Assembly: GCA_018067265.1 (NCBI GenBank)
Contig: JAGPUY010000118.1
Span: 1-10,447, forward strand
Length of the DNA: 10,447 bases
From: Oceanihabitans sp.
GTDB lineage: Bacteria; Bacteroidota; Bacteroidia; Flavobacteriales; Flavobacteriaceae
Direction of reading: 5' to 3'
Shown: one piece after another, positions 1 to 7,435 of the stretch
Position numbering within the stretch: position 1 is the stretch's first letter
How the letters are laid out: each line of letters starts with the position of its first letter
Translations under genes and position numbers: made by a program
Notes under the pieces: generated by a model
Seen by the model: the letters and a program-made list of their open reading frames with translations, nothing else
Told to the model about the DNA's origin: nothing
Database searches by the model: none

Positions 1-511
1 TACTCCTGCCATTGTAATAAAAAACAATTATACATTTAGCACCAATCTTTTACTTATTGACAAAGGCAAACGCGATAGTATTAAACAAGATTTTGGGGTT
101 ATAACTTCTAAAGGAATTTTAGGCATTGTAGACCATACCAGTACAAAGTATGCGACGGTACTTTCTATATTAAACACAAAAAGTAAAATTAGTGCACAAT
201 TAAAAAGAACCAATCATTTTGGTACCTTAAAGTGGAATGGTAAATCACCAGAGCTTGTGCAATTGGTAGATATTCCATCTAAAGCGAAGCTCTTACAAGG
301 AGATACGATAATGACTTCTGGTCGTTCTGCTATTTTTCCGAAAGGAGTTCTTATAGGCATAGTAAAAGACTTTAAGCTCGATGCTGCTGAAGATTTTTAC
401 GAAATTAACGTTACTTTATTTAATGACATGACGAATATGGAACATGTTTACGTCATCGAAAACAAAGATGCGAAAGAAATGTACAACCTAATAAATCCTG
501 TGGATGAATAG
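1..511 (+). CDS. mreC: Rod shape-determining protein MreC (3' part, truncated by window edge)
   Basis: The reading frame is open from position 2 to a TAG at 509-511, giving 169 residues of the C-terminal part; the start lies to the left of the window. MreC is a membrane-anchored periplasmic scaffold that links MreB filaments to RodA and PBP2. The visible residues fit its beta-barrel periplasmic domain: a run ending in LLLIDKG, then GVITSKGILGIV, and later the loop GDTIMTSGRSAIFPKGVLIG, a G-rich pattern typical of the family. The N-terminal membrane helix and coiled coil are not in view. Identity also rests on the genes that follow (mreD, mrdA, rodA). The stop overlaps the mreD start by 8 bases, so the two are probably translationally coupled. 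mreB is expected just upstream, which is inference only. Confidence 0.93.
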   Translation, partial: TPAIVIKNNYTFSTNLLLIDKGKRDSIKQDFGVITSKGILGIVDHTSTKYATVLSILNTKSKISAQLKRTNHFGTLKWNGKSPELVQLVDIPSKAKLLQGDTIMTSGRSAIFPKGVLIGIVKDFKLDAAEDFYEINVTLFNDMTNMEHVYVIENKDAKEMYNLINPVDE

Positions 512-1010
512 TATCATTTCTTCCAACGTAATCCGATTTATAGTATTAGTGCTCGCACAAATATTAGTGCTTTCGCATATTAACTTTTTAGGGTATATAA
601 ACCCGTATATATACATTCTGTTTATCCTTTTATTTCCAGTAAAAAACAACAGAATGCTATTTTTACTTTTAAGTTTTTTATTAGGTATTACTATAGATAT
701 GTTTTTAGATTCTGGTGGTATGCACGCGGCTGCTTGTGTAACCATTGCTTTTATAAGACCTGCTGTTTTAAAGTTTTGTTTTGGCGCCGTTTATGAGCAT
801 CAAACCATTAAATTTAATCAGGTAGAATTTGGACCAAGATTAACCTATATAACCATACTTACCGTTATACATCACTTTCTATTATTCCTTTTTGAAATAT
901 TTAACTTTTCAAAAATAATTTTAGTGCTTCAAAAAACGTTATTCTCAAGTATATTTACTATTATACTATGTGTTTTAGTAACCATTATATTCAGCAGAAA
1001 AACTAAATGA
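504..1010 (+). CDS. mreD: Rod shape-determining protein MreD
   Basis: This 168-residue protein is almost entirely hydrophobic and has about five predicted membrane segments, with short polar links such as PVKNNR and EHQTIKFNQVEFG. MreD is a small integral membrane partner of MreC in the elongasome, and its sequence is poorly conserved. The call therefore rests on size, membrane character, the GITIDMFLDSGGMHAAA segment (family members usually carry a G-x-x-x-D-x-F/L pattern here) and position between mreC and mrdA. The ATG at 504 lies inside the end of mreC, and the TGA at 1008-1010 overlaps the mrdA start as ATGA. Both junctions indicate coupled translation in one operon. Confidence 0.88.
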   Translation: MNSIISSNVIRFIVLVLAQILVLSHINFLGYINPYIYILFILLFPVKNNRMLFLLLSFLLGITIDMFLDSGGMHAAACVTIAFIRPAVLKFCFGAVYEHQTIKFNQVEFGPRLTYITILTVIHHFLLFLFEIFNFSKIILVLQKTLFSSIFTIILCVLVTIIFSRKTK

Positions 1011-2935
1011 GGCAAATACTACTTTTCATTTCCATAATTTTTGTTGGTATTCTTTTTATTGCAAGACTTTTTTTCCTTCAAGTATATCAAGATAATACCA
1101 ATAATTTATATGAAGACAACGCCATACGTAAGGTGTATGACTACCCAAAACGTGGTTTTGTGTATGATAGAAACGGAAAACTTCTAGTTTCTAACCAGCC
1201 ATCTTATGATGTGATGGTGATTCCTCGCGAAGTAAAGCCACTCGACACTTTAGAGTTTTGTTCGCTTTTAAAAATAGATAAAGACCAGTTCATTGAAACC
1301 TATAAAAAAGCATATACCTATTCTCCTAGATTGCCTTATGTTTTCCTTCCGCAATTATCGAAAGAAGACTACGCTGTTTTACAAGAAAAAATGCGCAAGT
1401 TTGAAGGTTTCTATATTCAAAAACGTTCTTTAAGAAATTACGAAACCACTATTGGTGCCAATGTACTTGGTGATATTGGGGAAGTGAATCAACGAATCAT
1501 GAATAAAAATCCCTATTACAACATGGGTGATTTAATTGGCATGCAAGGTATTGAAGCTTCTTACGAAAAAACATTACGAGGCGTAAAAGGAATAAAATTC
1601 ATACAAAAAGACAGATTTAATCGAAATATCGGTCCCTACAAAAAAGGAAAATTTGACACCTTACCAGAATCTGGAAAAGACATAAAAACTACCATTGATG
1701 CCACACTACAGGCCTATGGCGAAATATTAATGGCTAATAAACGGGGTGGAATTATTGCTATAGAACCAAGTACTGGTGAAATATTATCTATGGTAGCGGC
1801 ACCAACCTATAATCCTAATTTATTAGTTGGTAGAGATCGCTCTAAAAATTTCACCAAACTGTATAATGACTCTATTGCAAAACCATTATTTAACAGAAGT
1901 TTACAAGGGGTTTACAATCCTGGCTCTCCTTTTAAATTAATGAATGCATTGGTTGCACTACAAGAAGGTGTGATATCTACAGACGAAAAAGTAACCTGTT
2001 ATGCGGGTTACAAATACGGTAACAGCTTTATGAAATGCCATTGCCGAGTTGGTACAAGAAACGATATGGCACATGGTATTCAAGAATCTTGTAATACCTA
2101 TTTTGCAACCGTATACAGAAGAATTTTAGACAAGCCCGAAAACGCTTCCTTAGGAATTAACGTTTGGAGTAATCATGTAAAAAGCTTTGGTTTAGGAAAC
2201 TTTTTAAACAACGATTTATATGTTGGACAAAAAGGAAGAATTCCGAACAGAGATTATTATAAAGGGATTTATCCGAAAACGTTTTATTCTACATACACTA
2301 TTTCTAACGCAATTGGCCAAGGTGAAGTTGCTACAACGCCAATACAATTAGCAAATATGATTGCCGCTATTGCTAATCGTGGTTATTATTTCACACCGCA
2401 TATTATAAAGGAAATCAAAGGAGAAACCTTAGATCTAAACTTTACGACACCCAAATACACAACCATAGACAAACAACATTTTGAACCTGTAATTGAAGGT
2501 ATGCTGAATGTTTATAAATATGGAACCGCAAAATACTTACAGATTCCAGATATAGAAATTTGTGGAAAAACCGGTACTGTTGAAAATTTCGTAAAAATTG
2601 ACAGTGTAAAAACACAACTTACAGATCATTCTATATTTGTAGCTTTTGCACCTAAAAACGACCCTAAAATTGCCATCGCTGTATTTGTTGAAAACGGTTA
2701 TTTTGGTTCTCGTTTTGCAGGTAAAATAGCAAGTTTAATGATTGAAAAATATATCAAAGGAATTACAACGAGAAAAGATTTAGAAAACTTTGTATTGAAT
2801 CACAGTTTAGAAGATGAATACGCTAAACCATATTCTGGTGTGCCTTTTAAAATCAATAGAGAAACCGCGCTACAAACAATTCCCATAGAAGAAGTAAATA
2901 AATTAAAGGCACAACTAACTAAGTTAGAATATTAA
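1007..2935 (+). CDS. mrdA: Penicillin-binding protein 2 (peptidoglycan D,D-transpeptidase MrdA)
   Basis: This 642-residue class B penicillin-binding protein cross-links peptidoglycan in the periplasm during cell elongation, working with RodA. Residues about 3-24 form one N-terminal membrane helix. The PBP dimerisation (pedestal) domain covers roughly 45-210, beginning with the PKRGFVYDRNGK motif. The transpeptidase domain covers about 245-590. All three catalytic motifs are present: S-x-x-K as SPFK at 307-310 (acylated Ser307), S-x-N as SCN at 361-363, and KTG at 521-523. Length is typical of PBP2. The start overlaps the mreD stop (ATGA), and rodA follows after 2 bases. Spacing of the motifs and the pairing with rodA favour PBP2 over the division protein PBP3 (FtsI). 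It is a target of beta-lactams that bind PBP2, by family knowledge. Confidence 0.97.
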   Translation: MRQILLFISIIFVGILFIARLFFLQVYQDNTNNLYEDNAIRKVYDYPKRGFVYDRNGKLLVSNQPSYDVMVIPREVKPLDTLEFCSLLKIDKDQFIETYKKAYTYSPRLPYVFLPQLSKEDYAVLQEKMRKFEGFYIQKRSLRNYETTIGANVLGDIGEVNQRIMNKNPYYNMGDLIGMQGIEASYEKTLRGVKGIKFIQKDRFNRNIGPYKKGKFDTLPESGKDIKTTIDATLQAYGEILMANKRGGIIAIEPSTGEILSMVAAPTYNPNLLVGRDRSKNFTKLYNDSIAKPLFNRSLQGVYNPGSPFKLMNALVALQEGVISTDEKVTCYAGYKYGNSFMKCHCRVGTRNDMAHGIQESCNTYFATVYRRILDKPENASLGINVWSNHVKSFGLGNFLNNDLYVGQKGRIPNRDYYKGIYPKTFYSTYTISNAIGQGEVATTPIQLANMIAAIANRGYYFTPHIIKEIKGETLDLNFTTPKYTTIDKQHFEPVIEGMLNVYKYGTAKYLQIPDIEICGKTGTVENFVKIDSVKTQLTDHSIFVAFAPKNDPKIAIAVFVENGYFGSRFAGKIASLMIEKYIKGITTRKDLENFVLNHSLEDEYAKPYSGVPFKINRETALQTIPIEEVNKLKAQLTKLEY

Positions 2936-2937
2936 AC

Positions 2938-4215
2938 ATGTTTAGACAAACAGATAGACATTTTAAATTCGATTGGGTTACTATTATATTATTTTTAATT
3001 TTAGTAGTGTTTGGTTGGATGAATATCTTATCCGCTTCACACTCAGGAATAACTATTGATTATTTAAATTTCTCCCAACCCTACGGAAGACAATTAATTT
3101 TTATAGGCTTAACCGTGATACTTATTATTTTTATTCTTTCTATAGATGCTAAATTTTACGAACGGTTTGCCAGTTTAATCTTCATTGTTTCCATGCTATC
3201 TTTAGTTGGCTTATTCCTCTTTGGTAAAAACGTAAATGGAGCCACTTCTTGGTACGGCATTGGCGGAATGACCATACAGCCTAGTGAGTTTGCCAAAGCA
3301 GCTACAGCACTAGCTGTTGCGAAATACATAAGCGATTTAAACACCGACATTAAAGCCTTTAAAGACCAAATAAGAATCTTTATTATCATTATAATCCCTG
3401 CTTTTTTAATTTTACTTCAAAATGATGCAGGAAGCACACTGGTTTATGCTTCTTTCTTTTTTGTGTTATATCGCGAAGGCTTACCAAAAATATACTTAAC
3501 ACTGGCATTAGCATTAGTTGCTATTTCTATTTTAGCATTAAAATTCGGACCAATAATCACTTCCGTTTTAGCTATTATTTTTATTATAATTAACTACTTT
3601 ATTCCAAAAAAGAAGCCGGTAATTTTACAGCCAATTGTTACTGCTATGGCTTGTATAGTAATCGCTTTCGGAATTAAATTTTTCTACCAAAACATCTTGC
3701 AGCCGCACCAACAAGATCGCATTAGTCTTTGGTTACGTCTAGAAAAAGATCCTACAAAAATTGCGCAAATGCGTAGAGATATTTTATATAATTTATACGA
3801 ATCTGAAAAAGCAATTAGCTCTGGAGGTTTTTCTGGAAGAGGATTTTTAGAAGGCACTAGAACCACAGGTAAATTTGTACCAGAACAACATACAGATTAT
3901 ATTTTTAGTACCGTTGGTGAAGAATGGGGATTTCTAGGAAGTGTTTTTGTAGTTATTGTTTTTGTACTACTTATGCTTCGTATTTTAAAATTAGCAGAAC
4001 TCCAAAAATCACAATTTAGTAGAGTGTATGGCTATTCGGTGGCCTCTATTCTATTCTTCCACTTTATGATTAATATTGGAATGGTAATGGGATTAATACC
4101 TACTATCGGAATTCCACTTCCATTTTTCAGTTATGGTGGTTCCGGACTTTGGGGATTTACCATTTTACTTTTTATTTTCATTAAACTAGATTCCAATAGA
4201 ATTAATGAATGGTAA
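2938..4215 (+). CDS. rodA: Peptidoglycan glycosyltransferase RodA (SEDS family)
   Basis: This 425-residue multi-pass membrane protein (about ten predicted helices) polymerises lipid II into glycan strands for lateral wall growth and forms a complex with PBP2. SEDS-family landmarks are present in order: WYGIGG followed by QPSE at 114-117 with Lys120; QNDAGSTLVY; EQHTDYIF with the invariant Asp at 320; GEEWGFLG; and the C-terminal FFSYGGSG motif ending near residue 403. From memory, Glu117, Lys120 and Asp320 match residues shown to be essential in E. coli RodA. It is somewhat longer than the E. coli protein, with an extra hydrophobic stretch and a PKKKP loop around 195-240. It begins 2 bases after mrdA, so it is co-transcribed, and it appears to be the last gene of the operon. 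The division homologue FtsW is less likely given the mre-mrdA context. Confidence 0.96.
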   Translation: MFRQTDRHFKFDWVTIILFLILVVFGWMNILSASHSGITIDYLNFSQPYGRQLIFIGLTVILIIFILSIDAKFYERFASLIFIVSMLSLVGLFLFGKNVNGATSWYGIGGMTIQPSEFAKAATALAVAKYISDLNTDIKAFKDQIRIFIIIIIPAFLILLQNDAGSTLVYASFFFVLYREGLPKIYLTLALALVAISILALKFGPIITSVLAIIFIIINYFIPKKKPVILQPIVTAMACIVIAFGIKFFYQNILQPHQQDRISLWLRLEKDPTKIAQMRRDILYNLYESEKAISSGGFSGRGFLEGTRTTGKFVPEQHTDYIFSTVGEEWGFLGSVFVVIVFVLLMLRILKLAELQKSQFSRVYGYSVASILFFHFMINIGMVMGLIPTIGIPLPFFSYGGSGLWGFTILLFIFIKLDSNRINEW

Positions 4216-4332
4216 GTAAACATCTTTAAAAACAACAGGATTCTTACTGTTAATAGAACAAAACAATCACTTCATCTAAAAAAGCACGAATCTACTTTTC
4301 TTAAAAACAACAAAAGTTATTCAATTGCATAT

Positions 4333-4371
4333 ATTTATATAATGCGCTAACATATAGCGCATTATATAAAT
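4333..4371. repeat. Perfect 17-base inverted repeat upstream of aqpZ
   Basis: Arms at 4333-4349 and 4355-4371 are exact reverse complements around the 5-base spacer ACATA. The core is ATGCGCTA/TAGCGCAT, flanked by A/T-only ends. The repeat ends 18 bases before the aqpZ ATG, in the 174-base gap after rodA. It could be an operator for a dimeric regulator, a hairpin in the aqpZ leader, or a terminator for the elongasome operon. The last is weakened by the lack of a clean T run after the stem. I could not identify a convincing TAnnTTTG promoter box nearby, so its position relative to the transcription start is unknown. Confidence 0.75.
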
Positions 4372-4389
4372 TAACTAAAAACTTATACG

Positions 4390-5091
4390 ATGAAAAAATT
4401 ATTAGCAGAGTTTATTGGTACTTTCTGGTTAGTACTTGGTGGTTGTGGTAGCGCCGTTTTAGCTGCAGGAATTCCAAACATAGGAATTGGTTTAGTGGGT
4501 GTCGCACTTGCTTTCGGACTTACCGTTTTAACAGGAGCGTACGCTTTAGGACATATTTCTGGCGGGCATTTTAATCCTGCAGTTTCTATTGGTCTTTTTG
4601 TTGGCGGACGATTTGACGGAAAAGATTTACCAGGCTACATTATCGCACAAGTTTTAGGTGGTATTGCTGGAGCCGCGATTCTATATGCTATTGTTAGCGG
4701 TATGGATGGTTTTGCTGGCTACTCGAAAGCTGGCGATTTTGCGACTAACTTTTATGGTGTAGAACAATACGGACATACCTTTAGTATGACCTCTGCGTTA
4801 CTAATTGAAGTAGTAATGACATTTATGTTTTTAATCGTGATTTTAGGTGCAACACATAAAAATGCTTCACCAGGTTTTGGCGGATTAGCAATTGGATTGG
4901 CATTAACTTTAATTCACTTAATTAGTATTCCGGTTACAAATACCTCTGTAAATCCTGCAAGAAGTACAAGTCAGGCGCTATTTGTTGGTGGCGAAGCAAT
5001 GGGGCAACTTTGGTTGTTCTGGGTAGCACCTATTGTTGGTGCAGTTTTAGCCGGACTTGTTTACAAGTTTATGGCTCCAAACAAAGACTAA
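4390..5091 (+). CDS. aqpZ: Aquaporin Z, water channel
   Basis: This 233-residue inner-membrane channel of the MIP family has six helices and two half-helices and conducts water as a tetramer. Both NPA signatures are present: residues 62-64 in GGHFNPAVS and 188-190 in SVNPARS. The selectivity filter matches E. coli AqpZ (Phe43, His174, Thr183, Arg189) as Phe42, His176, Thr185 and Arg191. A water-specific channel is therefore favoured over a glycerol facilitator, which would carry Gly and Asp at filter and pore positions. The N-terminus EFIGTFWLVLGGCGSAVLAAG is nearly identical to known AqpZ proteins. The gene appears to stand alone, with its own upstream inverted repeat and a strong terminator 20 bases after the stop. 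It probably serves osmotic adaptation, by family knowledge. Confidence 0.97.
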   Translation: MKKLLAEFIGTFWLVLGGCGSAVLAAGIPNIGIGLVGVALAFGLTVLTGAYALGHISGGHFNPAVSIGLFVGGRFDGKDLPGYIIAQVLGGIAGAAILYAIVSGMDGFAGYSKAGDFATNFYGVEQYGHTFSMTSALLIEVVMTFMFLIVILGATHKNASPGFGGLAIGLALTLIHLISIPVTNTSVNPARSTSQALFVGGEAMGQLWLFWVAPIVGAVLAGLVYKFMAPNKD

Positions 5092-5111
5092 TATAAAATA
5101 GTATATAGTAA

Positions 5112-5146
5112 AAAAGCGTCTTGAAATTAAATTTCAAGACGCTTTT
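5112..5146. terminator. Bidirectional intrinsic terminator between aqpZ and gldC
   Basis: A perfect 16-base stem (arms 5112-5127 and 5131-5146) closes a 3-base TAA loop. The core is AGCGTCTTGAAAT paired with its exact complement. The right arm ends in TTTT, and the left side is a run of six A (5110-5115) that becomes a U run on the other strand. It can therefore end transcripts from both sides. It lies between the converging genes aqpZ (stop at 5091) and gldC (stop at 5165), the expected place for a shared terminator. Confidence 0.92.
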
Positions 5147-5164
5147 GCATGTATAAAAGAAAAA

Positions 5165-5500
5165 CTAATCCTTCTTCAACTCTAATTTTTCAGCAAAATA
5201 ATCACAGAAATCTTTCATGGTTGCTGTCATTTTTTCGTCTTGTGTTGCTCTATTAAAAGTATCACTCATAGCAACCAGTGTTTGATGAAAAAATATTTTC
5301 ATTTCATCTACAGGCATATCTTTTGTCCAAAGATCTATACGTAACATCTCCTGGGTTTTACTGTCCCAAACAGAAAGCATCATCGCTTTAGCTTCTTGCT
5401 TACTAATGCCTCCATCTTCTGCTGTCCATACTAATTTTTCTGGGACTCTATTTTCGTCTAGTTCTATGTTTAATTCAATTTTTGAGGTAATCTTAGCCAT
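5165..5500 (-). CDS. gldC: Gliding motility protein GldC
   Basis: This small protein of 111 residues is acidic and soluble-looking, with no signal peptide or membrane segment. Recognisable stretches include IELDENRVPEKLVW, TAEDGG, SVWDSK and LRIDLWTKDMPVDEMK, characteristic of flavobacterial GldC. In Flavobacterium johnsoniae, gldC lies next to gldB and its loss impairs but does not abolish gliding; the biochemical role is unknown. Here its ATG shares one base with the gldB stop (TAATG at the junction), so it is the second gene of a gldB-gldC operon and is likely translated by coupling. It ends at the shared terminator with aqpZ. Homologues occur in non-gliding Bacteroidota too, so gliding by this organism is suggested but not proven. 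Confidence 0.9.
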   Translation of the reverse strand: MAKITSKIELNIELDENRVPEKLVWTAEDGGISKQEAKAMMLSVWDSKTQEMLRIDLWTKDMPVDEMKIFFHQTLVAMSDTFNRATQDEKMTATMKDFCDYFAEKLELKKD

Positions 5501-6480
5501 TACAATTCTGGTTTAAAGTTCGATTTATTAAATATTTCTTCGGCAGTATCAGTAAGCATTTCTTTTAAAGACACATTATTATTCTTCATATAGGCGCGTA
5601 CAATTTGCCATCCTATATACTGCCCTATTCTTCCTGGGGATTCTTGATCTATTTCTACTAACTTGAATTTAGAAAAAGGCGCAGGATTTATAAACCTATT
5701 TGGTAAATCAAAATCCGTACTAAATAGTAATTCATTCTCTACAAAATAGCTCCAAATCTGTCCTTCATTGGCTTTCGACCAATTTAACTGTTCTTCAGAA
5801 TAGCCAATTTTTTGCGCATCCGTTTTAAACGGAATCATGATTTCTTTAAAGTATAATTGTTTTCCGGAGAAAATCATTTCGTCTAAAAATGTTTTATTCT
5901 GTTTCGGAAAAATATAATTTTCAGCATATTCTGAAGCAAAATCCACCACGATCTGATCCTCTGTAAAATTAGCCGCTAAATACTTTTGAATCCCATTATA
6001 AAAAGGATGTTCACTTCCTAAATACGTATCTATTGAAATAAGTGAAATCGTATCGGTTACAATCACTTTATTTCTATAATCTACAAAGGAAGTTGCGCTA
6101 ACTAAACGCGGCGTTTTAAATTCTGGAAAATAGTATTTCATGTGCTGAAAGAAACTTTTAAGCTCTCCTTCTACGCCATTAAGATTCGGATATATTTTTT
6201 CTACTTCGGTATTTAATTCTAATTGTAAGGTGTCTTGCATTTTAGCAATCCAAAAAGAATCTACATATTTTTTAGAAAACATAAACGGAAAAGCATCTTT
6301 TAATGTATTCAGATCACTCGGTTTTGCATGCGCAAATGCCAAATCAAATCGCTCAATAGCAACAGAGACATCTACTTTAGAAATTTCTTTTTCTAAGCCT
6401 GCATCTCGTTTACACGAAACACATAAAACAGCAATAAAAAGAAATAAAAAAATATTCTTCATAAACTTATTTTTATTCAT
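5500..6480 (-). CDS. gldB: Gliding motility lipoprotein GldB
   Basis: This 326-residue protein starts with Lys/Asn residues, a hydrophobic stretch (about 8-21) and a lipobox-like C-V-S-C, placing the lipid-modified cysteine at residue 23. The mature part begins KRDAGLEKEI and looks like a soluble domain. Features matching the GldB family include the VAIERFD and FPFMFSKKYVDSFW stretches near the N-terminus and the C-terminal SPGRIGQYIGWQIVRAYMKNN motif. In F. johnsoniae, GldB is a cell-envelope lipoprotein required for gliding; its molecular action is unknown. I see no HExxH zinc-protease motif. Met7 (position 6462) is an alternative start that would still leave a full signal peptide. It forms an operon with gldC and diverges from nadE across a 60-base spacer. 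Confidence 0.9.
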   Translation of the reverse strand: MNKNKFMKNIFLFLFIAVLCVSCKRDAGLEKEISKVDVSVAIERFDLAFAHAKPSDLNTLKDAFPFMFSKKYVDSFWIAKMQDTLQLELNTEVEKIYPNLNGVEGELKSFFQHMKYYFPEFKTPRLVSATSFVDYRNKVIVTDTISLISIDTYLGSEHPFYNGIQKYLAANFTEDQIVVDFASEYAENYIFPKQNKTFLDEMIFSGKQLYFKEIMIPFKTDAQKIGYSEEQLNWSKANEGQIWSYFVENELLFSTDFDLPNRFINPAPFSKFKLVEIDQESPGRIGQYIGWQIVRAYMKNNNVSLKEMLTDTAEEIFNKSNFKPEL

Positions 6481-6492
6481 TAAGCTATTGTT

Positions 6493-6500
6493 TATTTTTG
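6493..6500 (+). promoter_or_regulatory. Candidate -7 promoter box for nadE
   Basis: The sequence TATTTTTG matches the Bacteroidota housekeeping -7 consensus TAnnTTTG exactly. It lies 40 bases before the nadE ATG, which would give a leader of about 35 bases. No TTG/TTTG -33 box is seen 17-23 bases upstream, so this is a consensus match only. It sits within a few bases of the oppositely directed gldB box. Confidence 0.4.
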
Positions 6501-6505
6501 TTTGA

Positions 6506-6513
6506 CAAAGGTA
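6506..6513 (-). promoter_or_regulatory. Candidate -7 promoter box for gldB-gldC
   Basis: On the minus strand these bases read TACCTTTG, an exact match to the Bacteroidota -7 consensus TAnnTTTG. The box is 25 bases upstream of the gldB ATG, predicting a leader of about 20 bases. No good -33 TTTG is seen at the usual distance. Together with the plus-strand box at 6493-6500, it suggests two overlapping divergent promoters. Confidence 0.4.
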
Positions 6514-6540
6514 CTATTCTTTGTTCTAAAATCTTTAAAA

Positions 6541-7329
6541 ATGCAAACAGAAAAAGTAGCACATCATATTGTAAATTGGTTAAAAGAGTATGCATTAAAC
6601 GCTAAAGTCAATGGTTTTGTTATTGGTGTTTCTGGCGGAATAGATTCTGCGGTAACCTCTACTTTATGCGCCGAAACTGGTTTAGACGTTTTATGTATTG
6701 AAATGCCAATCCATCAAGCAGCAAGTCATGTTAGCAGAGCACAAGAGCATATCGATCAATTAAAGAAAAAATATAAAAACGTACGCGCGACAAGAACCGA
6801 CTTAACGCCTGTTTTTGAAGAATTTAAAACCGAAGTTTCTTTAGAAGGAGATCAAGCTATTGTAGATATGGCTTTAGCAAACACAAGAGCTCGCTTACGT
6901 ATGACTACTTTATATTATTATGCAGGTCTGCAAAAACTATTGGTTGCTGGAACAGGAAACAAAGTAGAAGATTTTGGTGTTGGTTTTTATACAAAGTATG
7001 GTGATGGCGGTGTCGATTTGAGTCCGATTGCAGATTTACTAAAATCGGAAGTATACCAAATTGGGGAATATTTAGAAGTACCAGAATCGATTATGAAAGC
7101 GGCACCAAGTGACGGATTATTTGGCGATGCAAGAAGTGATGAAGATCAAATTGGAGCATCGTACCCAGAATTAGAATGGGCCATGCAAATGCATGAGGTA
7201 GGTAAAACGGAAAATGATTTTACTGGAAGACAAAAGGAAGCTTTTATAATCTATAAACGTTACAATTCGGCAAACAAACATAAGATGGTTGCTATACCTA
7301 TTTGTTTGATATCAAAAGATTTAAAATAA
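6541..7329 (+). CDS. nadE: NAD(+) synthetase, ammonia-dependent type
   Basis: This 262-residue cytoplasmic enzyme amidates nicotinic acid adenine dinucleotide to NAD+ using ATP, the last step of NAD synthesis. The ATP-pyrophosphatase loop SGGIDS is at residues 31-36. Later conserved segments are NTRARLRMTTLYYYA, the AGTGNKVEDFGVGFYTKYGDGG segment (binding of the dinucleotide and ATP) and DGLFGDARSDEDQIG. No nitrilase-like glutaminase domain is fused, so it uses free ammonia or an ammonia-supplying partner. The frame is open back to a TTG at 6502, but the ATG at 6541 is preferred: it begins the normal N-terminus (MQTEKV) and follows an A-rich stretch, whereas the 13 extra residues look unlike the family. 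It diverges from gldB. Confidence 0.96.
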   Translation: MQTEKVAHHIVNWLKEYALNAKVNGFVIGVSGGIDSAVTSTLCAETGLDVLCIEMPIHQAASHVSRAQEHIDQLKKKYKNVRATRTDLTPVFEEFKTEVSLEGDQAIVDMALANTRARLRMTTLYYYAGLQKLLVAGTGNKVEDFGVGFYTKYGDGGVDLSPIADLLKSEVYQIGEYLEVPESIMKAAPSDGLFGDARSDEDQIGASYPELEWAMQMHEVGKTENDFTGRQKEAFIIYKRYNSANKHKMVAIPICLISKDLK

Positions 7330-7435
7330 AATATTTTCTTTTTCAGGAAGAATTCACTACTTTTACTAAACGACTAATAGCAAAACGTCTGTTGTTTTCC
7401 TCAGAAGTTATAACAAATTTAAAAAAATTAAAGTT

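Noticed and set aside
2018..2060. Cys-His-Cys cluster in PBP2 (MKCHCRVG) considered as a metal site
   Set aside because: It lies between the SxxK and SxN motifs, where related PBP2 proteins, as I recall them, have a similar KCHC-like stretch; too few ligands are seen to claim metal binding.
3156..3866. Two minus-strand open frames opposite rodA
   Set aside because: Both are shadows of the conserved rodA coding sequence, with no start context or recognisable domains.
6502..6540. N-terminal extension of nadE from a TTG codon
   Set aside because: The 13 extra residues look unlike the family N-terminus and overlap the promoter region; ATG at 6541 gives the expected protein.
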